Shown: one piece after another, positions 7,593 to 17,695 of the stretch | Numbering within the stretch: position 1 is the first letter of the stretch | Layout of the letters: each line of letters opens with the position of its first letter | IMG/VR virus record: IMGVR_UViG_3300017758_000017 | Coordinates: 1 to 45,370 of that record | From: a virus | Length of the DNA stretch: 45,370 nt | Strand: one strand, 5' to 3' | Notes under the pieces: model-generated | Databases searched by the model: none | Told to the model about the DNA's origin: nothing | The model's input: only the letters and a program-made list of their open reading frames with translations | Program-made: the position numbers and the translations under genes

Positions 7593-8446
7593 ACAAGGAA
7601 AGTTCACTACTCTTAGATATACTGCGTGGTTATAGTAAAATAACTTACAAGTATAAAGATTATTACTTCAAACACTTTGGAGTATATGATAGCTTGAAGC
7701 TCCAAGAGTTTGAGTTAGATTGTATTACTGAAGCCAAGAAGAAAGGTATTAAGGGAAAAGATGAGCTTCTAGAGTTAGCGATAAAAAGGGGAGGGTGGTC
7801 AAAAGAGGAAGAGTCTTCAATGAAGGACTTAAAATGGATGATTGAAAAGTCAAAAAAAGCTTCTGCAAAAATATCGGACAACAACTCTCGAAAAGCTTTT
7901 GAAGGCTCTATTGCAAAACAGGCAGATCAGCTTGTTAAATTGGAAGCCAAAAAGAATCAGTTCACTAATCATAGTGCTGAAAACTTGGGGAAAAGAAAAA
8001 GAGCTAATAAGGAAATAAGTCTCAGCCTCTTTTACGATAAGGAGATGACGAGAAATGTGAGTGAGGAAGATTTATTTTTTTTAATTTCAGAGGTCAACTT
8101 AAGGATACAAGAACTAACAAGTGTTGAGAATTTATTAAAACTTGCTTATGAATCTTACTTTTTTGATGTATATTGTTTGAATTATAGAAATCCAAATCAG
8201 ATTCTTGACACAAACATTTACAAAATAACAATATGGCAAAAAAGCTTATTGTCTTATGCCTCTATTCTTTTAAATAAACTTAAAAATCTTGATATTCCTG
8301 ATGATATTAGGGAAGATGCTGTAAAGGTGTATAATTTCCAGCCGAGAGAAGATGGAGCTAAGGGAGATAAAGTCACAGAAGGAGTCTCTGACCTTAGAGC
8401 AAAAATGGCACAAAGAGGAGGAAAGCTGACTGCTGATGACTTTTAG
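7589..8446 (+). CDS. Putative tail assembly chaperone, second gene
   Basis: A 285-residue Lys-rich helical protein ending one gene before the tape measure. Residues about 45-130 are strongly charged and probably coiled. The segment RNVSEEDLFFLISEVNLRIQ is a clear amphipathic helix, and the C-terminus (KMAQRGGKLTADDF) is polar. It starts with an ATG overlapping the previous stop by four bases, which argues for coupled translation with gene 6810-7592. No named domain is recognised; the role as chaperone partner is inferred from position between tube and tape measure. Its last base overlaps the candidate promoter for the tape measure gene. Confidence 0.5.
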   Translation: MNKESSLLLDILRGYSKITYKYKDYYFKHFGVYDSLKLQEFELDCITEAKKKGIKGKDELLELAIKRGGWSKEEESSMKDLKWMIEKSKKASAKISDNNSRKAFEGSIAKQADQLVKLEAKKNQFTNHSAENLGKRKRANKEISLSLFYDKEMTRNVSEEDLFFLISEVNLRIQELTSVENLLKLAYESYFFDVYCLNYRNPNQILDTNIYKITIWQKSLLSYASILLNKLKNLDIPDDIREDAVKVYNFQPREDGAKGDKVTEGVSDLRAKMAQRGGKLTADDF

Positions 8447-8460
8447 TGTATTTAATTACA
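8446..8460 (+). promoter_or_regulatory. Candidate phage promoter motif before the tape measure gene
   Basis: GTGTATTTAATTACA begins on the last base of the preceding stop codon and ends directly at the ATG at 8461. A purine-rich AGGAGG lies 40 bases upstream, too far for a ribosome site. Transcripts from this motif would be leaderless or nearly so. Confidence 0.45.
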
Positions 8461-11400
8461 ATGGCTGCTCCACTAAATATTAATGCTAATTTAAACCTAA
8501 ACCCAGCTAGTATCAATGCCTCTGCAAAGCAGGTGCAGCAAGCTTTAGGTAGGATTACAGGTCAAGCTTCTGAGTTTCAAAAATCACTAGATGCCTCTAC
8601 TGCTCGTGTTTTTGCGTTCGGAGCAACGACTGCTGTTATTAATGGAGTAACCCAATCGTTTAAAGCTCTTATCTCTACTACAATAACAGTTCAATCTAAA
8701 TTAGTTGAAATTAACTCGATTTTAGGGGCTGGAGCACAAGAGTTTAATAAATATAGAAACTCAATTTTCCAAGTAGCCAAAGTTACAGGGCAGTCATTTG
8801 AGACTGTAGCTGAAGGCGCTGCTGAACTTGCAAGGCAAGGTTTGAGCGCTACAGAAAGTGCTAAAAGGTTGAAAGCTGCTCTTATATTAACCAGAATCTC
8901 TGGGCTGGGAGCAGAGCAATCTGTGAAGGCTTTGACAGCAGCTATGAACGGTTTCACTTCTGCTGGACTTACTGCGGAACAAGTGGTCAACAAAATTGTT
9001 GCTGTTGATACTGCTTTTGCTGTTTCTGCTCAAGACCTCGCTGATGGTTTTAGTCGAGCTGGATCTACGGCTGAAGATGCTGGAGTTAGTTTTGATCAAC
9101 TACTTGGTTTAATTACCGCTGTTGAGCAGAGAACTGCGCGAGGTGGAGCTGTTATTGGTAACGCATTTAAATCAATTTTTACTCGCTTAAGCAGGGGGAC
9201 TACTATTGAAGACCTTCAAGAATTGGGTGTTGCCATTGATGCTAATCAAAACGGAGTTCAAAAACTACAAGCACTTTCTAAGGCTTTAGAGAATATAACA
9301 GATCCGACTGTAGCAAGTCAAATTAAAGAACTCGCTGGTGGAGTTTTCCAGATCAACGTTGTTAGTGCTGCGTTAAAAGATATTGGGAGTGAAGCTTCTG
9401 TTTTTGGACAAGCTACAGCCAAATCATTTGGCGCAACCAATGAAGCTACGAGTAAAAACATTGCGCTTAATGAACAACTTGCAGCTCAAATTAATTCGCT
9501 TGTTGTATCTGTTACGAGCTTAGGGGCGAAAATAGGCGGCATTACTTTTGGACCACTTTTACAAAATTTAGTTGGGCTTGCAACGAAGTTATCAGAGATG
9601 CTTGATGGAGCCTTAGATCCAGAAAAAGGTAATAAGTTCATACAGGGATTATTTAAATTTATTGGAGGCTTCTTATCTGGGCCGGGGTTAGCCCTCTTTA
9701 CAGTTGCTTTTGCTAAAATTTTTGGAACAGTTTTTAAATTTGCTAAAGAAGGATTTAAGACTGTTATGCAGATGGGTTCTGCCACCGAAAGAATTAAGAA
9801 TATTGAAGGTGGTATTGTTGGCTTATTACAAAAAGACGCTAACTTAAGAAAGACACTTGCAAGCACCACAGCGACACAGGCTCAAAAAGAACAAGCTATA
9901 ATCTCGGCCATTCAAAAAGAGAATATGCTGTTAACTCAACAAGAACAGCTAGTAAGGAGTATAGCTAGACAAGCTGCTGCGAGAGGCGTTACAGGATTTA
10001 GTGGAGCAGGTGGTTTTGCTGGTAAGAAAGGAAAGCGTTTCGCTGCTGGAGGAGGAGGAGAAATGGAACCAAACTTGATGTCTGCCATGATGAATGAGGC
10101 TAGAGATGCTCCTAGAGGAGCAACGCCTTATGTTACTAATTTTAGAGGCAAACCTGCTGTTATGAATACTTCCGAAATGCAAGTTCGCATTAATGGAAGA
10201 GAAGAGATTTTGCGTCAAGATCAAATTCCTAGATTCAACAAAGGCTCTGGCCTAGCAAGAAAGCAACGCCGTAGTGCTTTAAATAGAGATGGACAATTCA
10301 TCATGATGCATGGTGAAAGGACTGGCTACAAACTAAATCGTTTTTTCATGGGCGTAGATCCAAGAGGAGGCGCTACCAAGGCGACTAAAGGCCCGACTGA
10401 AACCAATAAAACCTTAGTCAATGTTCCTACATATGGAATTCCTAGAAGTAAAAAAGGTATTGGAGATATTAATACTATAGTAGAAAAACTAAGGAATACC
10501 AGTCTCGATGAGGCAATAAGAGTAGCTAGAGCGATCTCTAACAATAAAATGCCGAATAAGAAGAAGTCTGCTATAAGAGGCGCTATCTCTTCGCAAATTA
10601 ACAAAGGAACGGTTAGAGCTTTCGCAGGAAATATCCAAGAATTAGGGTTAGGAAGTTTATTAACAGATGATCAGTTTAACGATTACGTTTCACAAGGCAC
10701 TGGATCTACCTTTGACTTAAATCTATCTGGGCAAAAAGCTCTGAAAGGATTCTATAATGTTAGGAGACATAGAGCCACGACTGGTGAGGTAAAAGGATCA
10801 GGAAATGATGCTTTAGCAGCAGATACCGCTAGAAAGATATTCCGAGTTTCAAACATGGGGGCAGCCATTCATTCTTCAAGGAATAAACAAGGATTAGCTT
10901 CAGGTTCGGATTTCAAAAAAAACTATCCAAGTGGAGTTCGATTATTAGGTAAGAAAGGCAAACCAGTCGGCCCAGTAATAAAAAGCCTACCAACGATCAA
11001 TAAGGGTCTGGGGATGACTAGCGGTTCCAATGCGTCAAAGAGCCAGATTGATCAGAAATTCGTTAGAATGTCAAAAGGCTCATTGCCCAACCTCAAAATC
11101 AAAAGATACAATGAGGGGTCTATGGGTGGAATCGGCATAGATCCTATGATGCTGATGATGTTGGGCATGGGAGGCATGGGAGGCACTCTAGGAGGTGGAA
11201 AAGACGAAGAAGTGGGCGATGAATCAAAGTCAAAGCAAAAGCGTTTCGATCTAGATCAGGGACTGAAAGGTAGGGATTCTGCACCAAAAAAAACCTTCAT
11301 GCAGAGGCACATGCCTACTTTTCAGCGCATGGGTCGGAGGACTGCTGAAACAACTCGAAACGCAGGTTCTCGTGTTGCTAATTCAAGATTTGGTCAAAAC

Positions 11401-13143
11401 AGATTCGTTAGAGGCGCTGTTAAACCTTTAACAAATAGAACCCCCTCTATGAGAGGAGGCATGGGGCTTACTATTGCTGGGCAAGCTATGACTGCTTTAG
11501 CTCCGAGTGCGGGAAGTAAGGTATCAGAATTTACGGGGAGTCAAAAAGCTGGAGACATAACTGAATCTTTCGGGAGCGCAACTGGTTCAATCACACAATT
11601 CGCTGCCGCTGGAGCAATGGTAGCTGGGCCATTGGGTGCAGCGGCTGGTGCTGCGGTAGGTTATGGAAAGGCGTTACTTGATGCTAAAAAAATTCAGGAA
11701 GAAGCTACGAAGGTTGCACAGGAAGCAGCAAAAGTCTCACCAGAGATGGAAGGCAAGAATCGTGCGATGGCATTGAAAAGAGAATTTGTTGGCGATGCCA
11801 GTGGCGGTATGAATGTGGGGAACAAAAATATTCAGAAAGTGTTAAGCAACTTGGCTAAAGAGACTGGAGTTGCGGCTCTTGATACTTCGCAGCAGCTAGA
11901 GCAGCTTGGCAAAGCATTAGCCTCCACAAAAGAAGGTTCAACTGAGCGTTTGAGAGTTGAAGAAGAATTTAAAAAACTTGCCACAAAGACTGGCATGTTA
12001 ATGAAAAATTCACTGGGGATTCAGAAAACTTTAAACAAAATCAAAAAGAAAGAACTTTTAATAGACCAAGAAAGAAAAAACAACATCGCCGCTAGATTAG
12101 GAGACGACATTTCTAAACAGAGGCAGAGACTAGAGGTGGGTCAAAGATTGATGGAGGGAAACCCAGCAACACAAGGTCCACTTGCTAATCTTCTTAGTAG
12201 AGATCTTGGCATGTCTAAAGCAATTGGGGACACGGGTCAAGCAAAAGCTTTAGTTCAAGAGCTTGAAGCTGATTTAGCTGGAGCAACAACTCAAGGAGAA
12301 AAAGATAGCATACAAAAAGAATTAGATCAAGCTTCCGCAGACTTTAAATCAACGGTAGTAGAATCTGCTATTTTCATGCACAAAAAGCAAATGGAAAGTG
12401 CAAGTGAGCTTACAAAGGCAGAAGCTGAAAGAGCAAAAATCATAGCTGCTCGTGATAAAATGAGGTCTGGGCAACAAATATCTGATATGGCTAAAGCTGG
12501 TCGAGGGGAAGTGACCGATCTTAGTTTTATTGAAACTTTCAGGGTAGAATTAGATAGGATTAGAAGCCGCTTTAATACATCAACTCAAGCAGAAAAAAAT
12601 GCTGACATTGCTCGATTATCAGCTTTTGCTGAAGAGAATATCTCTAAAATTCAAAATCCCGGAAGGCAGGAGTTTGTAAGAGGATTGACAACTGCTGACT
12701 TCAACAAAAATGAGAGAGAGGCCGTTTCGAAATTATCTGTAACTGGCGCTAGTGACAACATTATGAAAGGATTCATCGAAGCTGCAACGAAAGATGCAGA
12801 AGCTAAATTTGATGCTCAGTTGGCAGAGAACGAAAGACTGATAGCGGCTTTAAAAGTCCAAGGAAAGAATATAGAAAAACAAATGGCAGCATACGCCTTA
12901 GCTTTCGATGCTGAGAAAATTCAGGAGGGAATCAATAAAACGAGCAAAAAACTGGAAGAAGCTGCCACCTCTCTTGACGGATATGTGAAAGCTTCAGAAG
13001 AGATAGGAGGAATATCAGCAAATATTATAAAATTAGGGCAAACTGCGAATAAAGCAATAGACGACCAAACCACTCGACTGGAAGGTTTTAGCCAAGACAT
13101 AACAACTCTTAAAGCAGACGTAAAGCAACTGACTAGTCCTTAA
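8461..13143 (+). CDS. Tail tape measure protein
   Basis: About 1560 residues; sets tail length and leads DNA exit. I chose the ATG at 8461 (MAAPLNINANLNLN); a GTG at 8446 would add five residues that overlap the promoter-like motif. Residues about 25-320 match the phage tape measure (TP901-like) domain: SLDASTARVFAFGATTAVING, VAKVTGQSFETVAEGAAELARQG and RGGAVIGNAFKSIFTRLSRG. Hydrophobic stretches near 395-425 and 1035-1065 (Gly/Ala-rich) could insert in the host membrane. A Met/Gly-rich linker lies near 890-910, and the last 500 residues are helical and coiled. At the usual 0.15 nm per residue the tail would be near 230 nm. Short [FYI]N[KE]G motifs recur in the middle. Confidence 0.9.
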   Translation: MAAPLNINANLNLNPASINASAKQVQQALGRITGQASEFQKSLDASTARVFAFGATTAVINGVTQSFKALISTTITVQSKLVEINSILGAGAQEFNKYRNSIFQVAKVTGQSFETVAEGAAELARQGLSATESAKRLKAALILTRISGLGAEQSVKALTAAMNGFTSAGLTAEQVVNKIVAVDTAFAVSAQDLADGFSRAGSTAEDAGVSFDQLLGLITAVEQRTARGGAVIGNAFKSIFTRLSRGTTIEDLQELGVAIDANQNGVQKLQALSKALENITDPTVASQIKELAGGVFQINVVSAALKDIGSEASVFGQATAKSFGATNEATSKNIALNEQLAAQINSLVVSVTSLGAKIGGITFGPLLQNLVGLATKLSEMLDGALDPEKGNKFIQGLFKFIGGFLSGPGLALFTVAFAKIFGTVFKFAKEGFKTVMQMGSATERIKNIEGGIVGLLQKDANLRKTLASTTATQAQKEQAIISAIQKENMLLTQQEQLVRSIARQAAARGVTGFSGAGGFAGKKGKRFAAGGGGEMEPNLMSAMMNEARDAPRGATPYVTNFRGKPAVMNTSEMQVRINGREEILRQDQIPRFNKGSGLARKQRRSALNRDGQFIMMHGERTGYKLNRFFMGVDPRGGATKATKGPTETNKTLVNVPTYGIPRSKKGIGDINTIVEKLRNTSLDEAIRVARAISNNKMPNKKKSAIRGAISSQINKGTVRAFAGNIQELGLGSLLTDDQFNDYVSQGTGSTFDLNLSGQKALKGFYNVRRHRATTGEVKGSGNDALAADTARKIFRVSNMGAAIHSSRNKQGLASGSDFKKNYPSGVRLLGKKGKPVGPVIKSLPTINKGLGMTSGSNASKSQIDQKFVRMSKGSLPNLKIKRYNEGSMGGIGIDPMMLMMLGMGGMGGTLGGGKDEEVGDESKSKQKRFDLDQGLKGRDSAPKKTFMQRHMPTFQRMGRRTAETTRNAGSRVANSRFGQNRFVRGAVKPLTNRTPSMRGGMGLTIAGQAMTALAPSAGSKVSEFTGSQKAGDITESFGSATGSITQFAAAGAMVAGPLGAAAGAAVGYGKALLDAKKIQEEATKVAQEAAKVSPEMEGKNRAMALKREFVGDASGGMNVGNKNIQKVLSNLAKETGVAALDTSQQLEQLGKALASTKEGSTERLRVEEEFKKLATKTGMLMKNSLGIQKTLNKIKKKELLIDQERKNNIAARLGDDISKQRQRLEVGQRLMEGNPATQGPLANLLSRDLGMSKAIGDTGQAKALVQELEADLAGATTQGEKDSIQKELDQASADFKSTVVESAIFMHKKQMESASELTKAEAERAKIIAARDKMRSGQQISDMAKAGRGEVTDLSFIETFRVELDRIRSRFNTSTQAEKNADIARLSAFAEENISKIQNPGRQEFVRGLTTADFNKNEREAVSKLSVTGASDNIMKGFIEAATKDAEAKFDAQLAENERLIAALKVQGKNIEKQMAAYALAFDAEKIQEGINKTSKKLEEAATSLDGYVKASEEIGGISANIIKLGQTANKAIDDQTTRLEGFSQDITTLKADVKQLTSP

Positions 13144-13147
13144 TAAT

Positions 13148-14692
13148 ATGAGTTTATTAGTTAATAATGTAATCAACTCTAATTCTCAAATTTCCTATTC
13201 TTATTTGGGAAGTCAGGAAGTTTTTGGGTATTTAGTTACTTTAAATTATACTCTAAAAGTAGAAGACATACAGTTCGACAATAATGACGGTGTTCTACTG
13301 TCTGGAAGAGCTGCCATTAGATCAGCTTACAAGAGGCAAAATATAACGGCTCGTATAGCTGGAGACGAAATATTAAACGGGCTAGTTACTAGGGTATCTT
13401 TTGCAGAAGGCTCCCTAAACGGAGAAGATACTGTAAACATAACAATTGAAGAAAGGAGGAGGTTAGATGATTACAGTTCAAAAACCTTTGCTAAATACAT
13501 CCCAAGCCCTCATTTATTAGAAGACTTCTCTGAAAGCTATGATTTTACAAGATCAGATGCAGACTACTCTTACAATAGGAGTATATCTATAAAATATTCT
13601 CAAGATGCGGGAAATCAGTTTTTGAGAAATGCAAAAGCCTTCCTCACTAATTACTACTATGCTAATAGACCCAGCTTAGGATACTATGAAGATGGCATAT
13701 CTGAAAATGCTAGATTCAATAAAAATTATAATGGGACTCTCAGCCAGACAATAGATTTAGTAAACTTATCTGTTGATCTACAAGAAAGTTTCGACTCTTC
13801 TTTTATTGTTGATTCAGAAAACGTTTCTAAAAAGATAACCACTTCTAACTCAGTTGATGAAAAAGGATACCTCACTAAAGTTATTAGTGTTGAGTTAACG
13901 TCATTAAAGCATCACTCTTCTAAAGTTTTGGAGGATGCTATAGGATTGACTATAGATAGTGTCATTTCCGATGAAGAAAGTCAGTTTGGAAAGCCATTCG
14001 CTATAGAAAAAGGCATAACAAAAGACTCTAGAAAAGCGTCACTATCTATTAGTTTCTCTACTGACCCAGAACTGTCTCAAGAAAATAGTATTTCTTATAA
14101 TTGCACTAAAAATAAAACAGGTGCGTATTTAGAATATGATTTGAGTGTGAAATATTCAGCTAAAGACAAAAATTCACAAACAAGATATGATAGTGTTATA
14201 GCTTTGTGGACTTCCAACAAAGAGAACAATGAGACTAAAGTTGTAGGATTGTTTTCAGAAGCTACAGAAATATACGAGAAATCAAGATCTGCCACGATTG
14301 ACAAACCAAAAGGATCGGTAACAGAAAATATAAAATACACTACAAATGATTCTTACGATTCTGGGCCTTTGCCGAAAGGGATTTTAAAATTTAACATTTC
14401 TATTCAAAAGAAAGATAAGGTGAAGAGAAATGAGGTGGTGTTAAGTGTAAAAGACCTAAAGCAAAAACTTGTTGTTTCTGATTTAAATGCATTAGGTTCG
14501 GCTACTGTGACTGCTACCACTACAGCAGACCCAGCATATGGGATTAATCATGGCAAAGACTTCTTAAATAGTAAAACTACGGAAATGAACGCAGCTTTAG
14601 AAGAAACAGAGTTCCACGGAACAAGCGATGTGATTACATCTAATTTAGTTGATGGAACAACAACTCGTGTAATAGAGTATATAATAGCTTAA
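13148..14692 (+). CDS. Distal tail structural protein with repeated beta domains
   Basis: A 514-residue, Ser/Asn/Tyr-rich protein directly after the tape measure gene, where distal-tail proteins are coded. The first 115 residues look like a tail-tube-like beta domain (EVFGYLVTLNYTLKVEDIQF, then DTVNITIEERRRLDDYSS). The remainder has at least two weakly similar units made of a helix, a KASLSISFSTDPELSQ-like strand pair and an SISYN-like strand. Similar units occur in the next gene, so the two may be paralogues. No cysteine-rich, enzymatic or membrane motif is visible. Distal tail protein or tail-tip adaptor is the inference; the exact family is unknown. Confidence 0.5.
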   Translation: MSLLVNNVINSNSQISYSYLGSQEVFGYLVTLNYTLKVEDIQFDNNDGVLLSGRAAIRSAYKRQNITARIAGDEILNGLVTRVSFAEGSLNGEDTVNITIEERRRLDDYSSKTFAKYIPSPHLLEDFSESYDFTRSDADYSYNRSISIKYSQDAGNQFLRNAKAFLTNYYYANRPSLGYYEDGISENARFNKNYNGTLSQTIDLVNLSVDLQESFDSSFIVDSENVSKKITTSNSVDEKGYLTKVISVELTSLKHHSSKVLEDAIGLTIDSVISDEESQFGKPFAIEKGITKDSRKASLSISFSTDPELSQENSISYNCTKNKTGAYLEYDLSVKYSAKDKNSQTRYDSVIALWTSNKENNETKVVGLFSEATEIYEKSRSATIDKPKGSVTENIKYTTNDSYDSGPLPKGILKFNISIQKKDKVKRNEVVLSVKDLKQKLVVSDLNALGSATVTATTTADPAYGINHGKDFLNSKTTEMNAALEETEFHGTSDVITSNLVDGTTTRVIEYIIA

Positions 14693-14693
14693 T

Positions 14694-16307
14694 ATGGCGA
14701 CTTCTATTACATACGGAAGCTACTCTTTCCCTGAGCCAATCCCCCTTTTTTCTGAAGAAGATGAGGCAGTTAAGCTTGGTGGATTATTAGATCATAGCAC
14801 TATTAGGGTTAATATAGTGGGCTTTTTGACTGGTAGTGACTTGAGTGGTCTAGATTTGCAAAAAATGCAAATGGTCAGTGGCTTCCTTAATGAATATCAA
14901 GACCTAACAATAACCATTGAAAACGAGGCTAAAACTTGTCCTTGCTCCTTCATAGAAAGTATTGATTTTAATGAAAGCGACTCGACTACAGTCCTTCCGT
15001 ATAGCTTAACTGCCTTATATTATTCTGGAGAAACGTTTTCAGAATATTTCGGCGTTACAGACCCACAGAACTCTTGGTCTTATGAAGAGGGGGATAATAA
15101 AATAATTACTGCAACCCACTCTGTTTCAGCCAAAGGATTAAAAGTTAATACTAAAGATCCTTTCGACAACGCTCGTGAGTTTGTTAGTGGGAAGGTTATT
15201 AATGGATTTGAAAATATAGCTTTATTCAATAGCGGAGATAACGCCTTCTTAACTTCTAGGACAGAAAACGTAGATAGAAAAGAAAATATTTATGGGGTTA
15301 CAGAAGTTTACTCTTACTCCGCTGGAGACAGAGATAATTCTGACAGGTCTTACTCCGATAGTGGCGTTTTAAGCCTCTCTACGTCGATTTCATTTAGCAA
15401 CAACTCTGAACTCTCTATCAGTGTTGATGGTAGCCTTCAGGGTAGTATAGACGCAAATACAGGGAGTCAAGTTGGTTTATTATCAACTGGTAATTTTACT
15501 CCAGAGCAAGCTACAGATGTAGCAACTAATGCGTTAGTTAATTCTTACTCTGATTATGAATCAGGCATTTATAGCTTTGTCCAAGGTGGCCCAACGGCGT
15601 TTAATTATGATTTAAATACTGGAGCGAACCTTCTTAATTTTTCTTTCACTTTCGCTGACCCAGACAAAGTTGATGTTATTAACAATAATGTTTTACACTC
15701 TTACGTATCTTCAATAAGTTTATCAAAAGATTCTTCAGTCTCTACAGTTCAACTTAATGGAAACTTAAAATATTTGGGATCTTTGTTTATTGACTCTACA
15801 GGGGAGTTTGAAAACAATGCTAGATTTCAAGCTGTGGAAACTGCTTTTGGGCAAGTTGATCAACAGGCAATAGCGACATCTGCTTTACAAAAATTTTCTG
15901 GTGTTGCTACTGGATATGAAATTAACTCATCTTATATAAATGAAGAGCCGCGAAGTTTATCTATATCAAAAAATCCTGTTGAAAATACCATCTCTTACAA
16001 TTATAATTACTCTAACCAAGTAGATTTTTCGTCAGGAAATTTAAAAGATTTAACTTTAACTATACAGGATAAAAAGCCGCTTGCGGTTAATAATGTTCAA
16101 GAAACTATTGGAGGATTTAAGGCTTCTCAAATTATTTCACGAAGCTTAGGCAATTATTCCGTTTCAGCTAATTGTAGTAATGATGGAGCTAAATTACAAA
16201 ACCTCAAAGAATTTACTTCTGGGTTATGTAGCGGTGATTTTGTCATAGAGGACTCTTATTCCACGGGCCAAAATACAATATCTTATAACTTATCCAAGTA
16301 TTATTAA
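14694..16307 (+). CDS. Distal tail structural protein, likely paralogue of the previous gene
   Basis: A 537-residue protein beginning with YGSYSFPEPIPLFSEEDEAVKLG. It then has TITIENEAKTCPCSFIESIDF, a compact N-terminal domain typical of proteins that dock on the tail tip. From about residue 130 onward it is built of repeating Ser/Asn-rich beta units. Examples are VLSLSTSISFSNNSELSIS, LLNFSFTFADPDKVDV and SLSISKNPVENTISYNYNYS, with short helices between them. These units resemble those of 13148-14692. It starts one base after the previous stop and its stop overlaps the next start (TAATG). A role in the tail tip or baseplate is inferred from position. Confidence 0.5.
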   Translation: MATSITYGSYSFPEPIPLFSEEDEAVKLGGLLDHSTIRVNIVGFLTGSDLSGLDLQKMQMVSGFLNEYQDLTITIENEAKTCPCSFIESIDFNESDSTTVLPYSLTALYYSGETFSEYFGVTDPQNSWSYEEGDNKIITATHSVSAKGLKVNTKDPFDNAREFVSGKVINGFENIALFNSGDNAFLTSRTENVDRKENIYGVTEVYSYSAGDRDNSDRSYSDSGVLSLSTSISFSNNSELSISVDGSLQGSIDANTGSQVGLLSTGNFTPEQATDVATNALVNSYSDYESGIYSFVQGGPTAFNYDLNTGANLLNFSFTFADPDKVDVINNNVLHSYVSSISLSKDSSVSTVQLNGNLKYLGSLFIDSTGEFENNARFQAVETAFGQVDQQAIATSALQKFSGVATGYEINSSYINEEPRSLSISKNPVENTISYNYNYSNQVDFSSGNLKDLTLTIQDKKPLAVNNVQETIGGFKASQIISRSLGNYSVSANCSNDGAKLQNLKEFTSGLCSGDFVIEDSYSTGQNTISYNLSKYY

Positions 16308-17695
16308 TGAGTGAGAAAGCGTTAAATGCTATTTTATTGGATGGTCTTGGTTCAAACCAACGACTATCTGCTCTTTATGATTTTTTCGGGGCATCTGCCC
16401 TAAGCGTAGGGTTTGTGACTGGGCCAGATGGAAATGTTACTGGGTCATTTTCAAACTCAATTTATTCTAATCTACCTGCTTTGCACACTGGGTTCTTACT
16501 TGGAGCAACAGGTATTAATAACACAGCCGTTACAAATAAAGCTAGTGATATTTTAGCAGGAGATACATTAGACTTAACCTATGGTAATTTTCAAGTTCCT
16601 CTAGAGGGACTTGACGCTTCCAACATTTCTGCCATAATTGATTTTGAGTTTCAAGATGGAAATATTGATGATGGCGTTATACTTGGGTGTTTTGAAACTG
16701 GAGTTGATACTGTAGGAGGTAGTGAAGTAAGGAATTCACAAGGATATAACATTGGGGTTACTGACAGAGGACACTTATTTTGTCAAACGTATAGCAGTCT
16801 TGGTGATTCAATCGAGGTAATTAGTTCTATAGAATTATCCAAAAGAAATGTTATTGGAGTATCCTTGGGTGAAAGTTTCATCACTGTTAGCCATTTTGAT
16901 TATTTTAACAGTTTGGTTCAAAGCGAAGATTTTCCTGTATCTAAAAATTTTATTACAAAAGATTCGAATACATCACTAAATTTTGGAGGGAGCGACACCT
17001 ACTTTAGGGCAACCGATAATAAGACTGCAACTTTTAGTGGGGCATTGCATGGTTTAGCCATCTTCTCTGGATTTGTAGATCCATCATTTTTAAAAGAGTT
17101 GGGAGAGGGTCTTGTTGGTAATTATTTTCATAATGCTGCCGTTGAAACATCAGCAGAAAGAGTCACAGGTTATTCTGAGAACATTGTTTTCAAAACTGGA
17201 ATTACAGGATACAATTATAACTCTACAGGGACATTAGAGATCATGACTGGAAGAGAAGAATTTACTGGTAGTATCTCACTGACTTCGTCAGAAAGTAAAG
17301 AAGAGGGCGAGCGCTTCTACAAGTATTATACTTTGAATAATGGCAGCGTTAAGACATTCTATAAAGAAGAATTGGGCAAACTTCATTCAAATTCTGGATA
17401 TATTTATTATCCCACTGGGGAAGGCGCTTACGATACTTTAGGATTAAATGATATATCAGAATCAATAGAAACTTATGCGGAGTTTACTGGAATAACTCAA
17501 GATAGAATAACAATTGACTTATACGGGAAAACCCCTCTTACTGGCGTTTTGTCTGAGGTTAGTGGTGTAACTCAAACGCCTATACAAGAGTCTTATATTG
17601 CATCTGTAGAACCAGAATCCTCTGGAGCAATTTTATCATCAAGCTCTGATAGCTTTAAAAAGAATTATATTTATTATATGGGAGGTAAATCATGA
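16307..17695 (+). CDS. Tail protein with a lectin-like (LamG/ConA-type) domain
   Basis: A 462-residue protein. Residues about 80-275 read like a concanavalin-type sandwich: paired strands ending in KTATFSGALHGLAIFSGFVD, a phrase typical of LamG-like phage tail domains that report a curved sheet and a short helix. The C-terminal 170 residues are Thr/Gly/Tyr-rich strands of unknown fold. Such proteins often bind host surface sugars, which would fit a tail-tip adhesin, but binding is not shown. The stop overlaps the next start as ATGA. A Shine-Dalgarno-like GGGAGG for the next gene lies inside its last codons. Confidence 0.5.
   Translation: MSEKALNAILLDGLGSNQRLSALYDFFGASALSVGFVTGPDGNVTGSFSNSIYSNLPALHTGFLLGATGINNTAVTNKASDILAGDTLDLTYGNFQVPLEGLDASNISAIIDFEFQDGNIDDGVILGCFETGVDTVGGSEVRNSQGYNIGVTDRGHLFCQTYSSLGDSIEVISSIELSKRNVIGVSLGESFITVSHFDYFNSLVQSEDFPVSKNFITKDSNTSLNFGGSDTYFRATDNKTATFSGALHGLAIFSGFVDPSFLKELGEGLVGNYFHNAAVETSAERVTGYSENIVFKTGITGYNYNSTGTLEIMTGREEFTGSISLTSSESKEEGERFYKYYTLNNGSVKTFYKEELGKLHSNSGYIYYPTGEGAYDTLGLNDISESIETYAEFTGITQDRITIDLYGKTPLTGVLSEVSGVTQTPIQESYIASVEPESSGAILSSSSDSFKKNYIYYMGGKS

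Noticed and set aside
8446-8460. GTG at 8446 as start of the tape measure gene
   Set aside because: It lies in the promoter-like motif, overlaps the previous stop and adds five unlikely residues; the ATG at 8461 fits better.
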